Below the pieces are notes generated by a model that did not search any database, was not told the origin of the DNA, and worked only from the letters and a program-made list of their open reading frames with translations. Shown one piece after another: positions 1-10,590 of a stretch of DNA of 38,332 nt; positions within the stretch are counted from its first letter, which is position 1; each line of letters starts with the position of its first letter. Where the stretch lies: the NCBI GenBank assembly GCA_011947345.1, contig JAAVTG010000018.1, positions 1-38,332 of the forward strand. The letters run 5' to 3'. The position numbers and the translations under genes were made by a program. Origin of the DNA: Phytophthora quininea (Eukaryota > Oomycota > Peronosporomycetes > Peronosporales > Peronosporaceae).

Positions 1-60
1 AGTCTTGGATTTGCCGTCTGTCGCCCAAGTGCTTTTCATCTTCACCTTACGACCACCACA

Positions 61-506
61 ATGGACGCGTGTCTGCAAAAGTTCGAGACCTCCATGGGCT
101 CCTCTCCGACCAAGACCAGCTCGACCGAAGGCGTCGCTTCCCGCCGCGTCGAGTTGCCCACTGGGACAGCAAGCGCGAGAAGTGCGCCAACTGCGACCTC
201 ATCTACCTCAAGACGTTGAGCCAGCACCTGGGCTTCTGCTCGGTGGACTGCAAGTCCAACATGAACTACCTGCAGAAGGTCGACCACACTATCCGCGCCA
301 TGAAGGTCGTCGTGGACGAGCAGCAGCGACAGCAAGAGCAAGCTCCTCGCCAGGAGTTGCAGCAAGTCGAAGTGGCGCAGAAGGCGGTGCTCCCCAACAT
401 CGTCGCGCGCAGCGTCAACGAGTCGCAGTCGTTCGCCGACTTTGGCGTGGATGTCCGCGCCGCCGCCGCCTTCAACGTCGAGTGGGCCTTCAGCGCCATG
501 TACTAA
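61..506 (+). CDS. FLZ/FCS-like zinc-finger protein, copy 1 (frameshifted)
   Basis: A small cysteine-rich protein of unknown role. The core is C-x2-C, 14 residues, then C-x3-C (KCANC ... FCSVDC), which resembles the FLZ/FCS-like zinc finger of plant adaptor proteins. That family link is an inference. The C-terminus (FNVEWAFSAMY) and the core match the gene at 16673-17191, so the two are paralogues. The ATG at 61 (CACAATGG) sits in the same context as the paralogue's start and reads MDACLQKFETS, but this frame ends near 219. The conserved zinc finger is in the -1 frame, which has no ATG before the finger. The switch falls near 133-138, where one base seems to be missing. Either the copy is a pseudogene or the sequence has a one-base error. 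The stop codon is at 504-506. Confidence 0.6.
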
Positions 507-2336
507 TCAAGCCCCCTGTAAAACTAGAGCCTCACGATAGACGAATTGGGCAACGTGAGATGTAGCAAAGTGCATTCAGTATAAGCGGCATGTAAATACG
601 CCGCCGCACATAGAGATCTTTCATTCCTCGCGAGTCTTTTCTTGCTTGCGTTCGTCCATTGCATTGGCGTTTGGTGCCGTGCACCATACACTGCTGTACT
701 GTAGCACGGTTTGGTTTTCAAGACCGGAGCCTTTCGGTTTTCAGGTGGTGCAGGCTGTTGCCAAGCAGCGCATTGAGCAGGGCCGCGAGTGGATGGATGC
801 CTTTCCACTGGCCGGCGAGCAGCTTTGAGGCAAACTGCAACAACGTCGACGTGGCGAAAAGATTGCAGGGAGCGGATCGGTCCCGGGAGCGCCAAGAGCG
901 TCGCCGTGGATTGCTGCGCCGTCTGAGTCTGCATAGCGGCGGCGCTGCTGCCTCGCAGCCCGCTTTCTTGTCCGGCGTGGAGCAGATCAACACGGAATAA
1001 CCGGCTGCCGTTCCACGACGCGAGACGGAACGCTGTCCGGACAAACAGGATGGCGAGCGTCCGATCGTGATGTTCAAACTCGCTTGCTGCCGACGTGGCA
1101 GCGCAGCGGCTCGCCAAGCAGACTTGGCTTCGAGCCGAGCGGTAAGGGCCCTTGAAGCTCATCTGCGACGCCGGCGGCACTGCTCGACGACGCGGCGACG
1201 CCAAAAAAAAATCACCAGCGCTTGAGGCCGAGAGAAGCCGCGAGTTGCCCCGTTCCAGTGCTGCGGCGCTGTTGGCCAGTCCATCGGAGCCCGGCGCACC
1301 TGCCGACAGACAGGCCGCCAACTTCAGCTTTCCGACCTCGTCAATGGAGACTACTGGTACACCGTCGCGACGTCCGTCAAACGGCAGACGAAGCAGCAAG
1401 GGCGGTCCCTCCTCCATGGAGTCTTGCAGCGGAGCTGTGCTTCCCGATGGCCGGCTGCGCTCGCCAAAGCAGAGGCGCGACGTCAGACCCGGCCAGAGTC
1501 GATGGTCATCATGGCCTCGTGCGCTGCTCAGCGCCCATGGAGAAGAAGGGAGGTGGTCCCACGGCTGCCGTCGGGATCGGCAAAGGACGCGGTGGGGCGG
1601 CTCGACGCGGTGTCAAATGCAGCGCCCTGGCCGTCGTGGGGGACCGGCAGCCCTCGACGATGAGTGCGTCCTGTGGTTGGCCCCGGCATCGATGTCTACC
1701 GCGCAGCAACATGGCTGCGATTGCCTCTGCGTGGTTTTGCTGCTTGGGTTTGCCTATCCATCGGAAGCTGCTCCTCCTTCCTCGGTCAGAGCGAAAGTTC
1801 CTGGAGAACCATGGCTTTCCCCGATCCTGGATAGCTGTATGCGACGCTGGGCGGCGCCAGCTTGGGCCAACACGCTTGCCAGAGTGTGCTTTCATGCCAC
1901 GTGAAGTTGCTTCGGCAATGGTTTGATGTACACGTCTGCTCGACGGAGATCCCACCCGTGAGCTTTCTATCATCGACGCAGCTTAGATAGAGATCAGCGC
2001 CGCGTCTACAGACTGTCTATTGAGCGGGTTGATATACCCTTCCTACGCGTTGGATGCGTAGCAAGCTCGGCGCAGTCATTGAAGCGTTTGGCGGCAGCAA
2101 TGAGCCACTGCCTAGAAGCGCGCTATCGAGGACGACTAGCTAGATGGCTCGAACAGCGCCTTCACATCGGTCCTCGAGGTGAAGAGTATTTCCAGCGGAA
2201 AGAAGGTCTACGCCAAGCGATGAAAATAGCTGTTAGATTATATATTTGTGCAGAATGGTACTCAACCTTGCCACTTCAAACGCACCGCGTAGTCGCCGGC
2301 AAAGGCTCTGGGCGGTAAGCCAAGGGCAAGCCAACC
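507..2336. other. GC-rich stretch without a recognisable gene
   Basis: Long open frames exist on both strands, for example 524-1417 on the minus strand and 1152-1904 on the plus strand. They overlap each other in several frames and have arginine-, alanine- and serine-rich, low-information translations. I recognise no domain in any of them. They are best explained by high GC content. A decayed repeat cannot be excluded. Confidence 0.4.
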
Positions 2337-2750
2337 ATGAACATGGTCGAGAATCCATTCAAGCCTGCAGAACCGCCTGCAAATGGATGCAGATCCTGGT
2401 CACCTTGGTCCTGGGACGTCTTCGATTTCTTCACCGACCATCACGGAGCTGGCCGCAAGTCCAAGACCGACATCACATGGGGCATCACGCTCGTCCTCAT
2501 GCTGCGGTCCATCAGCTCCATCGCCTTCGGTATCGCCAATGATCGGTGGGGTCGCAAACGGCCCTTCGTGTTCAACAACGTGCTCTTCATCATCCTCTAA
2601 CTCGCCACGGGCCTCTGCTAACCGTACACGCAATTTCTGTGGGTGCGTGCGCTCTTCGGTATCGCCATGGGCGATCTCTATGGCAACGTCGCTGCCACCG
2701 CTCTCGAGGACTGTCCGCCGACAGCTCGCGGTATCGTCTCGCAGTTCTAA
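2337..2750 (+). pseudogene. Remnant of a Jen1-type carboxylate:H+ symporter (MFS)
   Basis: The single frame from ATG 2337 reads through motifs of the Jen1/SHS family of lactate-pyruvate transporters. These are WDVFDFF in the first membrane segment, TDITWGITLVLMLRS, the loop 2-3 signature with DRWGRKRPF, then FLWVRALFGIAMG and ATALEDCPPTARGI. Two in-frame stops interrupt it (TAA at 2598-2600 and 2619-2621), and the same frame resumes conserved after each. The match stops dead at TAA 2748-2750, where AT-rich DNA begins, so about two thirds of the transporter is missing. The first residues (FKPAEPPANG) also deviate from the family. This is a truncated dead copy; an intact Jen1-like gene presumably exists elsewhere. 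Confidence 0.8.
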
Positions 2751-3769
2751 AGGTCTAATAAGCGAACTGTGAATTGCACAAGAAACTGGATAACAACTTT
2801 TGTTAACAAGGGATTGCCTGACTCATCGGGGTAGCCCGAAAACTACAAGCTCCAGTATTGTAAATTAGCTCACAATATTTTTATGCCATTAAATTGACGT
2901 TTTTCTGAGAGAAGTGGGGGCAGTCGCATGATCGGATGTGTTTTGGTTATTGAATTATTGTAGGCCAAACATGGCATTCCGAGCGAAATGGTTTCGACTT
3001 CTCCATAGGCGAAATAAGAATTTCGTTCGATTGGAATTATTTTCATATGGCGTCTTTGTTCTTGGGCTATCCATGCCGTATCTAGTTCTCCAAGAAAAAT
3101 AATAACATTTCCTGAAGATATAGCATGTCAGTAGTTAGTCATTTTTTCTTCTTCAAGAAGATGCTTTTAGCGGGGCATCTAGAGTGCTACACTTGAATAG
3201 ACACCTTAACACAAACGTCTAGGCAATATTGAAAGCTCCGTGATTGAATATATATAACTAGTTTTGGCTAAGGTGCCATCATTTTAACGAAACACTTAGA
3301 GACATACCGACAATTTTTCGAAACTCTGAACTTGCCACCTCCTACATATCACGTAATAGAAGGTGAATGGACGCCATTTCCGCGGTACAACCTAGCCCAC
3401 TATGTTTTTATACCATCACACGATGTATTGACACAGTTTTACCATGCTTCATATCTATTTTGGAAAAGTTAGTTTTCGACCCACTTCGAAAAATGGTCAG
3501 GTTGAGGCAGGCAATCGTTGTAAAAAAGAAGATGATTCCAAGGTTGAGGCACCGCACCTATCGCGCCTGCATCCAAAGTCACTGAATGACAGCTACTAGT
3601 TGGCGACAGAGTGGTTTTTACTCGGAAAGATGAAGCTTAACAACTACACTATTCACAGCATTTAGCGTTAACAACATTATTCTTCAACACAGGAGCTGTG
3701 TCAAGGTCACACCAATTAGAGTTACTCACAGATAGCAATCCTTCAGTTAGTCTATACGACAGCTTCTCT
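2751..3769. other. AT-rich intergenic DNA
   Basis: The base composition falls sharply at the end of the transporter remnant. No open frame over about 70 codons shows any recognisable motif. I see no gene here. Confidence 0.5.
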
Positions 3770-3775
3770 GAGTTC

Positions 3776-4330
3776 TTGGTCTTCTGTTTCTGCTTCGACG
3801 TCAACTGATACAGGGTTCCTAGGAAATGGGCGTAATAATGAGCAGGTAGCGAGCGACAGGAACCAGCACGGATGGCAAGAGCTTCAATCCAGCTTTACGC
3901 AAACGATGGAACTCATCTAGTAGCTCCTTCTGCAGCCACTCGGTCCACGGGTCACGCTGCCGTCCCCGTCCAGGCAAGGCTTTCAAAAGAATGTGCTTGC
4001 GGACACCAGGCTAAATAGTTGAACAGACATTCGATTATCTTGTTCCTCACCCGCTTTCACAAAGCGCTCACGGTCACTCCACCATCGTGATATCTTCATA
4101 AAGTTGGATGAGGCAGAGGCAGCACGAAAGCACTCTGGAAGCGCGTCTGTCGTGCGTTTATACAGGAACTTCCTGTTGACTTTGCTCGGCTGAATCACCC
4201 ACCGAATAACTTTAAGCTTTTCAGTTTTTGGAACAACTTGTTGAATTTGATGCTTCCGTTTTCCAGCCTTCGTTGCTATTTCTTCTGCTGCTACTGTCGG
4301 CGCTGCTGCTTCGCTGTCGGATGCTTAGGA
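3776..4330 (-). pseudogene. N-terminal remnant of a pogo/CENP-B-like (DDE_1) transposase
   Basis: Read on the minus strand, the region begins with an acidic/alanine-rich leader (SDSEAAAPTVAAEE) and a basic stretch. It continues through KLKVIRWVIQPSKVNRKFLYKRTTDALP, here recognised by its short motifs VIRWVI, VNRKFLYKRTT and SRWWSDRERFV. It then changes frame into LPGRGRQRDPW, TEWLQKELLDEFHRLRKAGLK and LVPVARYLL. That order (DNA-binding leader, then a CENP-B-like helix-turn-helix with a GRGR...W motif) is how I remember the large oomycete pogo-like transposase family. Stops appear around 3800-3820, and no DDE catalytic core follows. A frame change near 3985 also breaks it. Assignment rests on recalled family patterns, not a search. 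Confidence 0.5.
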
Positions 4331-4627
4331 TGTGTCCGAAGAGATCTCTTCAACCATTCGCACGGCTTCTATGCCCTCATTGTTGGAGGTGCTCTGGGCT
4401 AAGCACTCTAGTCAACGTCGTTCCGCAAAGTTTTGAGCTCTCTGCATCGCACTCACAATGAGATAGGGCCGCGTCGATCGGGCAGGTGAATCGGGGTGAA
4501 TCGGAGTTGGCGGTGCCGGACAAGTTGGTGAGGTTGGTGAAGTAGAAAGGAAAGGTAAATCAGAGACCGCGAGTGAGCGTGGAAGTGGTGCGTCAGTGTG
4601 AAAAGCCGCCTTGCATTTCGCACGAAA

Positions 4628-4702
4628 ATAGTGTTAGTTTCTTATGGCTGCAAGGTCTCACACATACTACTGTTAATAACACTCATTCAAAACTAACACT
4701 AT
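4628..4702. repeat. 13-bp perfect inverted repeat, 49-bp spacer
   Basis: ATAGTGTTAGTTT at 4628-4640 is the exact reverse complement of 4690-4702. The whole unit is 75 bp. It could be a tiny MITE-like element or a hairpin. No target-site duplication was confirmed. Confidence 0.6.
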
Positions 4703-5437
4703 ATTCCCACTATCACTAAATGTTTTGAACAGTGTATGTAGGTTTTGGCTATACCGGTAATACCGGTTCGGACAATGCGACAATAATCTTTATTGGGCTG
4801 GGCTCATCAGCCCACTGCTTCCGCTTCAGCGGAAGCAGTGTCAAGGACCTCGCGACGTAGCGCATCCAAGAAGGCTTCCCGTAAAACAATTCGATAGGTT
4901 CGTCATGGTCTTCGCCTTTGATTGCTTCGTCGTCTTTGATCCGCTCACCACGATAATGGCGCCTTGTCGAAGCTGGCAATTCTGTAGACGGTGGAGTTGG
5001 CAACTCTGTAGAAGCCGGAATAGAGACCAGTGGAACTGGCAATTACGCAGACGTGGAGCTGTCGATTCAGCAGGTGACGGAGAAGCAATCGGCGGTGGCG
5101 GCAGTCGTGGGTTTGAGGGAGGCATGCAGGACTGTGGGGGCGTCAACCCCAACGCTCAACACGACGTCCTACGTGAGAGAGCTGTGCTTGATCTTGCTGA
5201 CGTCCTCCAGCAGGCGGAGCAGGCATCGAAGGCTCTGCTGCCGCGGCAAGCTCGAGTCGTCGACCTTCCACACCCAGAGCGCCTCGAAGAGATGAAATCG
5301 GTGCTACAGCATCGACGGTCAGTATGTTGGAGGTTCTGGCATAATCCACCTACAACAAAAATATTAGCACTAGAGCGCAAGCAAAGTACAATATAAATCG
5401 ACTTACCGCCAAAATAATCTTGTCCTTTATTGGAGAG

Positions 5438-5445
5438 GTCTAGAC
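5438..5445. repeat. Left target-site duplication GTCTAGAC
   Basis: Eight bases immediately before the left terminal repeat, identical to 10408-10415. The site is itself a palindrome. Confidence 0.9.
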
Positions 5446-5453
5446 TAGTGTTG
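5446..5453 (+). repeat. Left terminal inverted repeat of the hAT element
   Basis: TAGTGTTG, the reverse complement of 10400-10407. Beyond 8 bp the match is only partial. Confidence 0.85.
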
Positions 5454-5669
5454 GGTCGCATATTACCTTTTATATTAACGAAAATTGGTATTACCACGTT
5501 AGTATTCGTTAGTATTGTTAACAACATGGTGGCACTGTGTGTCGTGAAAGATTCGGGCGCTTGCGAATCAATGTTGAAGTTTGCTGCTGCTGCAGCGCGC
5601 GCCCTCATATCTTAACACACCTCGATCCAACCAAGCAGCAGCTCAGCAGACGCGTGGGAGCTCGGCGCG

Positions 5670-8032
5670 ATGCCACCGCCACAGCACGAGGTGTGGACCC
5701 ATTACACTGTCACTGTTCCGAGGAGAGCGACGCCCAAGAAGCAACACCCGGATGTCTTGTGCAAGTACTGCGGCCGAGAGTACAAGAATGCTCAGCCAAA
5801 AAGAACCTGGTCGGCCATATTGCTGGTTGCGTTGAAGCACCTCATGATGCTCGAAGAAAGTGTCAGCATCATCTGGACGAGTACGACAGGAGAGACAAGC
5901 AGCTGGGTAAACGGCACGGTTTCCCAAACAGCGAGGAGGTCGACAGGACACCCCGGAAGAAATCTCGAAGCGAAGAAGTCTCATTCGCTCCTGCCGCACA
6001 AGAGCCAATTACGATAGCGGAGAAGAAGCAATTCCATCGCGAAATTGCTGCAGCATTTTACTCAACGGCCATTCCATTTCGCGTTATCGAAAATCCCCAT
6101 TTTCAGCACATTTTGACCAAGTATCGTCCCGGAATGACTTTGCCATCGCGCCAGCATTTGTCCACGACGCTTTTGGATGAGGCCTACGCACAGGAAAAGC
6201 GGGACATTATCGAAGAGCTGCGTGACGAAGATAATGTCGCTGTTGTTAGCAACGGGTGGTCAGACCCAAACAGCGAGAGCATCGTCAACTTCATGGTGAC
6301 ATCGCCGTTTATACGGCCAGTGTTTTGGTCATCTGTACCAACTCGCGATGACAGGCACACGGGTGAGTACATGGCCTCCGCCCTAATCAAAGTTATCAGA
6401 GAGGTTGAAGATGCTATACGGGGCAGTGTGTGCGCTGTGGTGACCGACAACGCGTCGAATATGGTGAAGTCCTGGGAATTTGTTACGAAAGAGCTGCCAG
6501 CGGTGACCTGCAACGGGTGCTCAGCACATACCCTGAACTTGCTGCTAAAAGACCTGTTCTCTATTGATGACTTAAAAGATGTACTTGCAAAAGCGGTGGG
6601 CATAGTAAAATTCGTTCGAAAGCGGCCAGCCCTTCTGTATCGCTTTCGCGAAAAGCAGCGGCATCGAATGAACGACCAACGCCACCAGCGATGTCGGGTC
6701 CTGACCATCCCTGTATCAACTCGATGGTACTCAAAGACTGCTTGTATTTCGAGTGTAGCCTCGAACGAAGGCATCTTGTTGGAGCTGTTCGCTGATGACG
6801 GCCTCATGGAGCGCTACAAAGACGCTGTTGTGAAGCTGAATCGTGTGAAGACAACACTCGCGGATGGAAATTTCTGGATGAAAGCACGGCTTGTATTGCG
6901 TCTAACAAACCCCATAATTGACGCTCTGCGCTGTCTGGAGAAGGATGGATGCTGCTTGTCAATGGTATACCATTATTTTCGGGGTCTGTACCATAACGAC
7001 ATTTACTACCAGCAAACAAATGGAATGGACCCGACCATTCTGGGAAAAATACGGGCTTTCATCCACTCCCGATGGTCTGAAATCAAGCGCGAATCAACAC
7101 TAGCAGCGTTTTTGCTGGATCCGACAAAACCAATCGCTGATTTCGAACCCGGAGACTTTGAGAATGCCGTAAATAGCTGTGTACAGCTGGCCGAGCGCGT
7201 TGGATTTAACCCGGGAATCACCGCAAGGAAATTTCACAGTGCCGTTTCCAACTTCGCCCGAAAGAAGCGCGGGTGGAAGGCAGACAAACTGAACAAAAAT
7301 GCCAAGTACACTCCGATCGATTGGTGGATGTACCAAGACAAACTTTTCAAAGATATGAGGATGCTTGCCCAGGTAAAGCAATTTGCTGCACGTGTATTGA
7401 GCATTCCGACGTCTTCTGCTGCTAGCGAGCGCTCGTGGAGTATCCACTCATTCATCCACAACAAACGCCGGAATCGCCTGAAACCAGCTAATGTTGAGAA
7501 GCTCGCTTATATCTACTCAAATTCGGAGGTCAAACAATCCGCCAGCGAAATCCACTACTTGGACGGTGATGCAATCCCATCAGACAGTGATAACTTCGAG
7601 GAGTTCGATGATGAATTACCACAAGACTCTGGCGCGAGACGGCGACATGACGGTATCGGTCGCACCCGCTCCGACACTTCACGACAGCGTGCACTTTTTG
7701 GTCGGACAGACAGCCGTTTTGGTGATCATCGCAGCCCACATGCTAGAGAAGACGATACACCTCGCAGAGCGCCACATCAACTCTCTCCAGCATCGCATCA
7801 CTGCACGCCTCGCAGGTCGCCACGTCCCGCTCAAGCATCACATCACTGCGCGCCCCCACAAACTCCACTTCGAACATTCTCACAGCAAACACAGCAGCGC
7901 ACTCCTCCAAGATCGTCGCTGCGCCACACGCCAACAAGATCATCACTTCGCCGCACACCACCAAGTGCAACCTGCTTCATACCACATGACGAAAGAGCAT
8001 CCGCAGCTACCCCATCGTCACGCGATCAATAA
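5670..8032 (+). CDS. hAT transposase (BED finger, DUF659-like core, hAT dimerisation domain)
   Basis: This enzyme would cut and rejoin the element's ends. From ATG 5670 the N-terminus has a BED-type zinc finger: VLCKYCGREY gives the two cysteines, and VGHIAGC gives the His and Cys. These halves lie in different frames, with the switch at an A5 run near 5797-5801 where one A appears lost. The core frame then runs unbroken to 8032. It shows a DUF659-like region ending SNGWSDP, the catalytic VTDNASNM, CSAHTLNLLLKDL and VSTRWYS. It ends with the dimerisation motif SIPTSSAASERSWS, whose E is catalytic. A tail of about 130 residues is unusually rich in His, Pro, Arg and Ser. The stop TAA (8030-8032) lies inside an AATAAA signal at 8028-8033. 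An upstream extension in the core frame to 5537 is probably not translated. Confidence 0.88.
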
Positions 8033-8246
8033 AAGTGCCGATCAATCAGTGAGTTATCTTGTCCAAACTGCATAAGCGTATTCCATAATTTCTGAAACAA
8101 CAAAGGCGTCTTTCGTTTTTCTTGCGCTGAGTTTGTGTTGCTTGAATCTGATATCACCTCGGAAATCGTCTGGCACAGAGGGGAGACCATCATGGTTTTG
8201 GCCGTGTTGTACTCGGTCTGTAGCAACGCCAACATCATCGAAACGC

Positions 8247-10240
8247 CTACATGCGCAAGTAAACGTGCTTGATGAGGGATCTCGTCTGGGTCACTGACGC
8301 TGCCGGTCGCTTTCTGGCAAAGGTCAATTCCGCGGCGTCGGCAGAAGGTTTGTCGATTTCTTCCGAGCTCAAAGTGTGGTCCAACTGCTGCTTCTGCTGG
8401 CTGGCCTGTAAAATTGATACGAAGTCCATGCCGTCAGCCAAGTCGTTGGACATACCAGCACCAATACACTCGAGCATCCACGTCGCGGATTTGTACGTAG
8501 GTGGCAGTGGTGACATACCAGGAAGTCCTTCGAAGTAGTCGACCAAGTGCTTGCACTTGTGGCCCAAATCGTCGAAGAACAAAACCTCCACGCTTCAGCA
8601 GGAGGAGGCTGTCGAACAAGAAGAAGACTTTTGAGGACGGCTGGTGGATCGTGCAGAGAATGGTACGGCCAGAGTCAGCCACCTTACGAACTCCGTCCAT
8701 AATGACCTTGGCAGAGCGAGCATCTAGGCCACTCGTGGGCTCGTCAAGGAACAGTACACTGGGCTGAGCTGCCAATTCAACGCCAATCGTCAAGCGCTTC
8801 AACTGCTCCGTAGAGCTGGTGCGAATGATTTGGTCGGCAATGTCGTGCATGTCCAGCAGCGTCAAACATTCCTCGACCGAGGCGTACTTGGCGCTGTCTG
8901 GCACACTGGCGCCCTGGCGCAGGAATGCGCTGAAGGTGAGGGCCTCGCGGATCGTCGACGCCTCCGAGTGGATGTCCATCTGCTGACAGAATCCCGTGCA
9001 TCGTCGAATGGCAATCGCGTTGGCCTCGTATCCGTTCAAAGGATCTCGCTGGCGATCTTGCCGCCGGTCTTGCGGTTGGCAATCACATCCATCAAAGTCG
9101 TTTTACCAGCCCCGAAGCTCTCAATAGAGCCGTCATTTTACCTGGTAGAGCGAAGCCGCTGACCCCTTGAGCAATTCAATCGATTCCTTCGGGTTTGACG
9201 ACTTCGGCACCGAGTAACGCAAGTTCTTGACCGCCACCGTCACCGGCGTGACCGTCATGTTGCGGAACGCTACACCCATCATCACTTCACTCGCGGTCAA
9301 AGACTTCTCCGCACTGCGAGCTGTAGGGGTGCTAGTGAGACGGTAAGCGTCTTCGGCGTCGACTGGTTTGGTAGCGCCGACATTTTCAGGCGTCTCGTAG
9401 CGCTTGTACTCCAGCGCGAGGTAGCCGAGCGTCATGCACGTCACGTAGAAGACTACCATGTAAATGAGACGTAGAGGGTCCACACCTTCTCTATCTCACA
9501 AATAACTGCAGATAGTATTTGCCCATAGTGACGCCTTCGGTCGAGAAGTAGCCGACTCCTCCGTACTCGCAGACGTCCAACGCAGACGACTGGTACTCGA
9601 TAATGCCAAGAGAACGGAGCATCCAGGAGATCGGTGTGATCCAGTATAACCAGATGAAGTAGGCAGGGATTTGGCTCTCGCTGGTGGTAAAACCCGCGAA
9701 GATGCTGAAGGTCAACGTCGAGGCAGCCTTGGAAATGTGAGTCGCGATGTTGATATCGGGACCAGCAGCCACCACAACGAAGAAGAGGGCCCAGTCCAAA
9801 GCTTGTCGCGAAAAGCAACAGCGGGAACAGCAAGAACCCGAGCACCTCCGACACAAAGCCGCACATCCAGTACACCTACGTGTCGAAAATGAGCATCCCT
9901 GCGATGCAAAGCAGTGGCTGACTGACTGAGTTGGCGAATACGTAGCTCCCCTTGTCAAATAAGTTCGCTCCGCGTTACTTGTAGAAGATTTCACGAGCTG
10001 TCATGAAGCTGCGAAGCCTAACCGAGCGACAGGAACAACATGCTGCCGAAGAGGATAGCCATGGCCACCTGAATCTCTGTCGGGTCGAGCTGAAAGAACA
10101 TCGTGGCGTACAACAGCCCCATGACGGTGATCATGAGCGCACACTAAAGAGGTATGGCTTTGCTGCGGTTGATCCAAGCCCATGGATATCTCGTCACAGA
10201 CCTTCCCACCACCGCTGACACAGCGCAGCTCAGGAACAGC
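8247..10240 (-). pseudogene. Captured ABCG (PDR-type) transporter fragment inside the hAT element
   Basis: Reading down the minus strand gives, in transporter order, the end of the first nucleotide-binding domain (ELRCVSGG, DEISMGLD) and membrane segments (MGLLYATMFFQLDPTE, AILFGSMLFLSLG). The linker follows (EYGGVGYFSTEGVTMGKYY). Next comes the second ATP-binding domain: Walker A GAGKTTLMDVIANRKTGGK, TSSTEQLKRLTIGVELAAQ signature region, Walker B VLFLDEPTSGLD and IHQPSS. It closes with HKCKHLVDYFEG and ATWMLECIGAG. Stops and frame changes are scattered (near 10025, 9980, 9885, 9480, 9130-9050 and 8590). The first domain is internally deleted, and the second membrane domain is missing. The family matches the large oomycete PDR transporters. 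It is dead as a transporter but lies wholly between the hAT ends. Confidence 0.88.
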
Positions 10241-10399
10241 TACGTTCGCAGCGCGGCGATGTCGCGCTTCGCCTCTCGTCTCGCTCTGAAATATTCGCAA
10301 TAGATTCGTAATTTTCATATTACCCGCGGTATTACCAAACGTTAATAGTACAGGTAATTGGGTATTAACGATGTTCACGTTAATACCATTGGTAGATAA

Positions 10400-10407
10400 C
10401 AACACTA
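10400..10407 (-). repeat. Right terminal inverted repeat of the hAT element
   Basis: CAACACTA on the plus strand, the mirror of the left end. TATTAAC-type motifs follow just inside, as they do at the left end. Confidence 0.85.
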
Positions 10408-10415
10408 GTCTAGAC
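10408..10415. repeat. Right target-site duplication GTCTAGAC
   Basis: Eight bases immediately after the right terminal repeat, identical to 5438-5445. Confidence 0.9.
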
Positions 10416-10580
10416 GCCCTTTCACGCATGGCTTCACGTACACCCAATCTGAACTAAGACCAGAACGCTTGCGAGTCTTCCAGCCAGCGGGTAGGAGCTC
10501 CTTCCACAGACGTTTGAACGCCTTCTCCCCGCTATTCATTGCGATCGGCGCTTTTCCACACTGAGGCCAGCTACATCCCA

Positions 10581-10590
10581 CTCATTTATA
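10581..10590 (-). promoter_or_regulatory. TATA-like box of the interrupted gene
   Basis: The minus strand reads TATAAATGAG about 42-51 bp upstream of ATG 10539. Position and sequence fit a core promoter element. TATA boxes are not universal in oomycetes, so this is suggestive only. Confidence 0.35.

Larger units (their letters stand above)
5446..10407 (+). mobile_element. Complete hAT-superfamily DNA transposon (4,962 bp)
   Basis: The element starts TAGTGTTGGGTCGC and ends CAACACTA, so the outer 8 bp are perfect terminal inverted repeats. It is flanked on both sides by GTCTAGAC, an 8-bp target-site duplication, which is diagnostic for hAT. Inside lie a hAT transposase gene (5670-8032, plus strand) and a minus-strand piece of an ABCG transporter gene (about 8247-10240). 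Both ends carry subterminal AT-rich motifs of the GTATTAAC/GGTATTACC kind. The exact duplication means the insertion is fairly recent. Whether it can still move depends on a possible one-base break in the transposase. Confidence 0.9.
4807..10539 (-). pseudogene. Minus-strand gene split by the hAT insertion
   Basis: The first exon starts at ATG 10539 and reads MNSGEKAFKRLWKELLPAGW, then KRSGLSSDWVYVKP and KGRLD, ending in the target site at 10408. Exactly in frame after one copy of the 8-bp duplication, the sequence resumes at 5437 (LSNKGQDYFGG). A GT-AG intron is likely at 5406-5350, followed by VDYARTSN and an alanine/proline-rich then acidic region. A candidate end is TGA 4809-4807 (REAFLDALRRE...EAVG), with AATAAA just after it (4794-4789, minus strand). 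Frame changes occur downstream of the intron. The W-x-ELLPAGW...YVKP...DYF block is one I remember as an N-terminal module of repeated, possibly piggyBac-related, oomycete proteins. The function is unknown. Confidence 0.5.

Noticed and set aside
69..119. An intron in FLZ copy 1 to repair its frame
   Set aside because: A GT-AG pair exists but encloses 51 bases, a multiple of three, so removal would not reach the zinc-finger frame.
524..1904. Long overlapping open frames on both strands (up to 297 codons)
   Set aside because: They overlap in several frames, lack any known motif and have the Arg/Ala/Ser-rich composition expected from GC-rich non-coding DNA.
5785..5812. Programmed -1 frameshift in the hAT transposase
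   Set aside because: The A5 run does not form a proper X-XXY-YYZ slippery heptamer in the incoming frame, and equal -1 breaks occur in many unrelated genes of the window, so a lost base is simpler.
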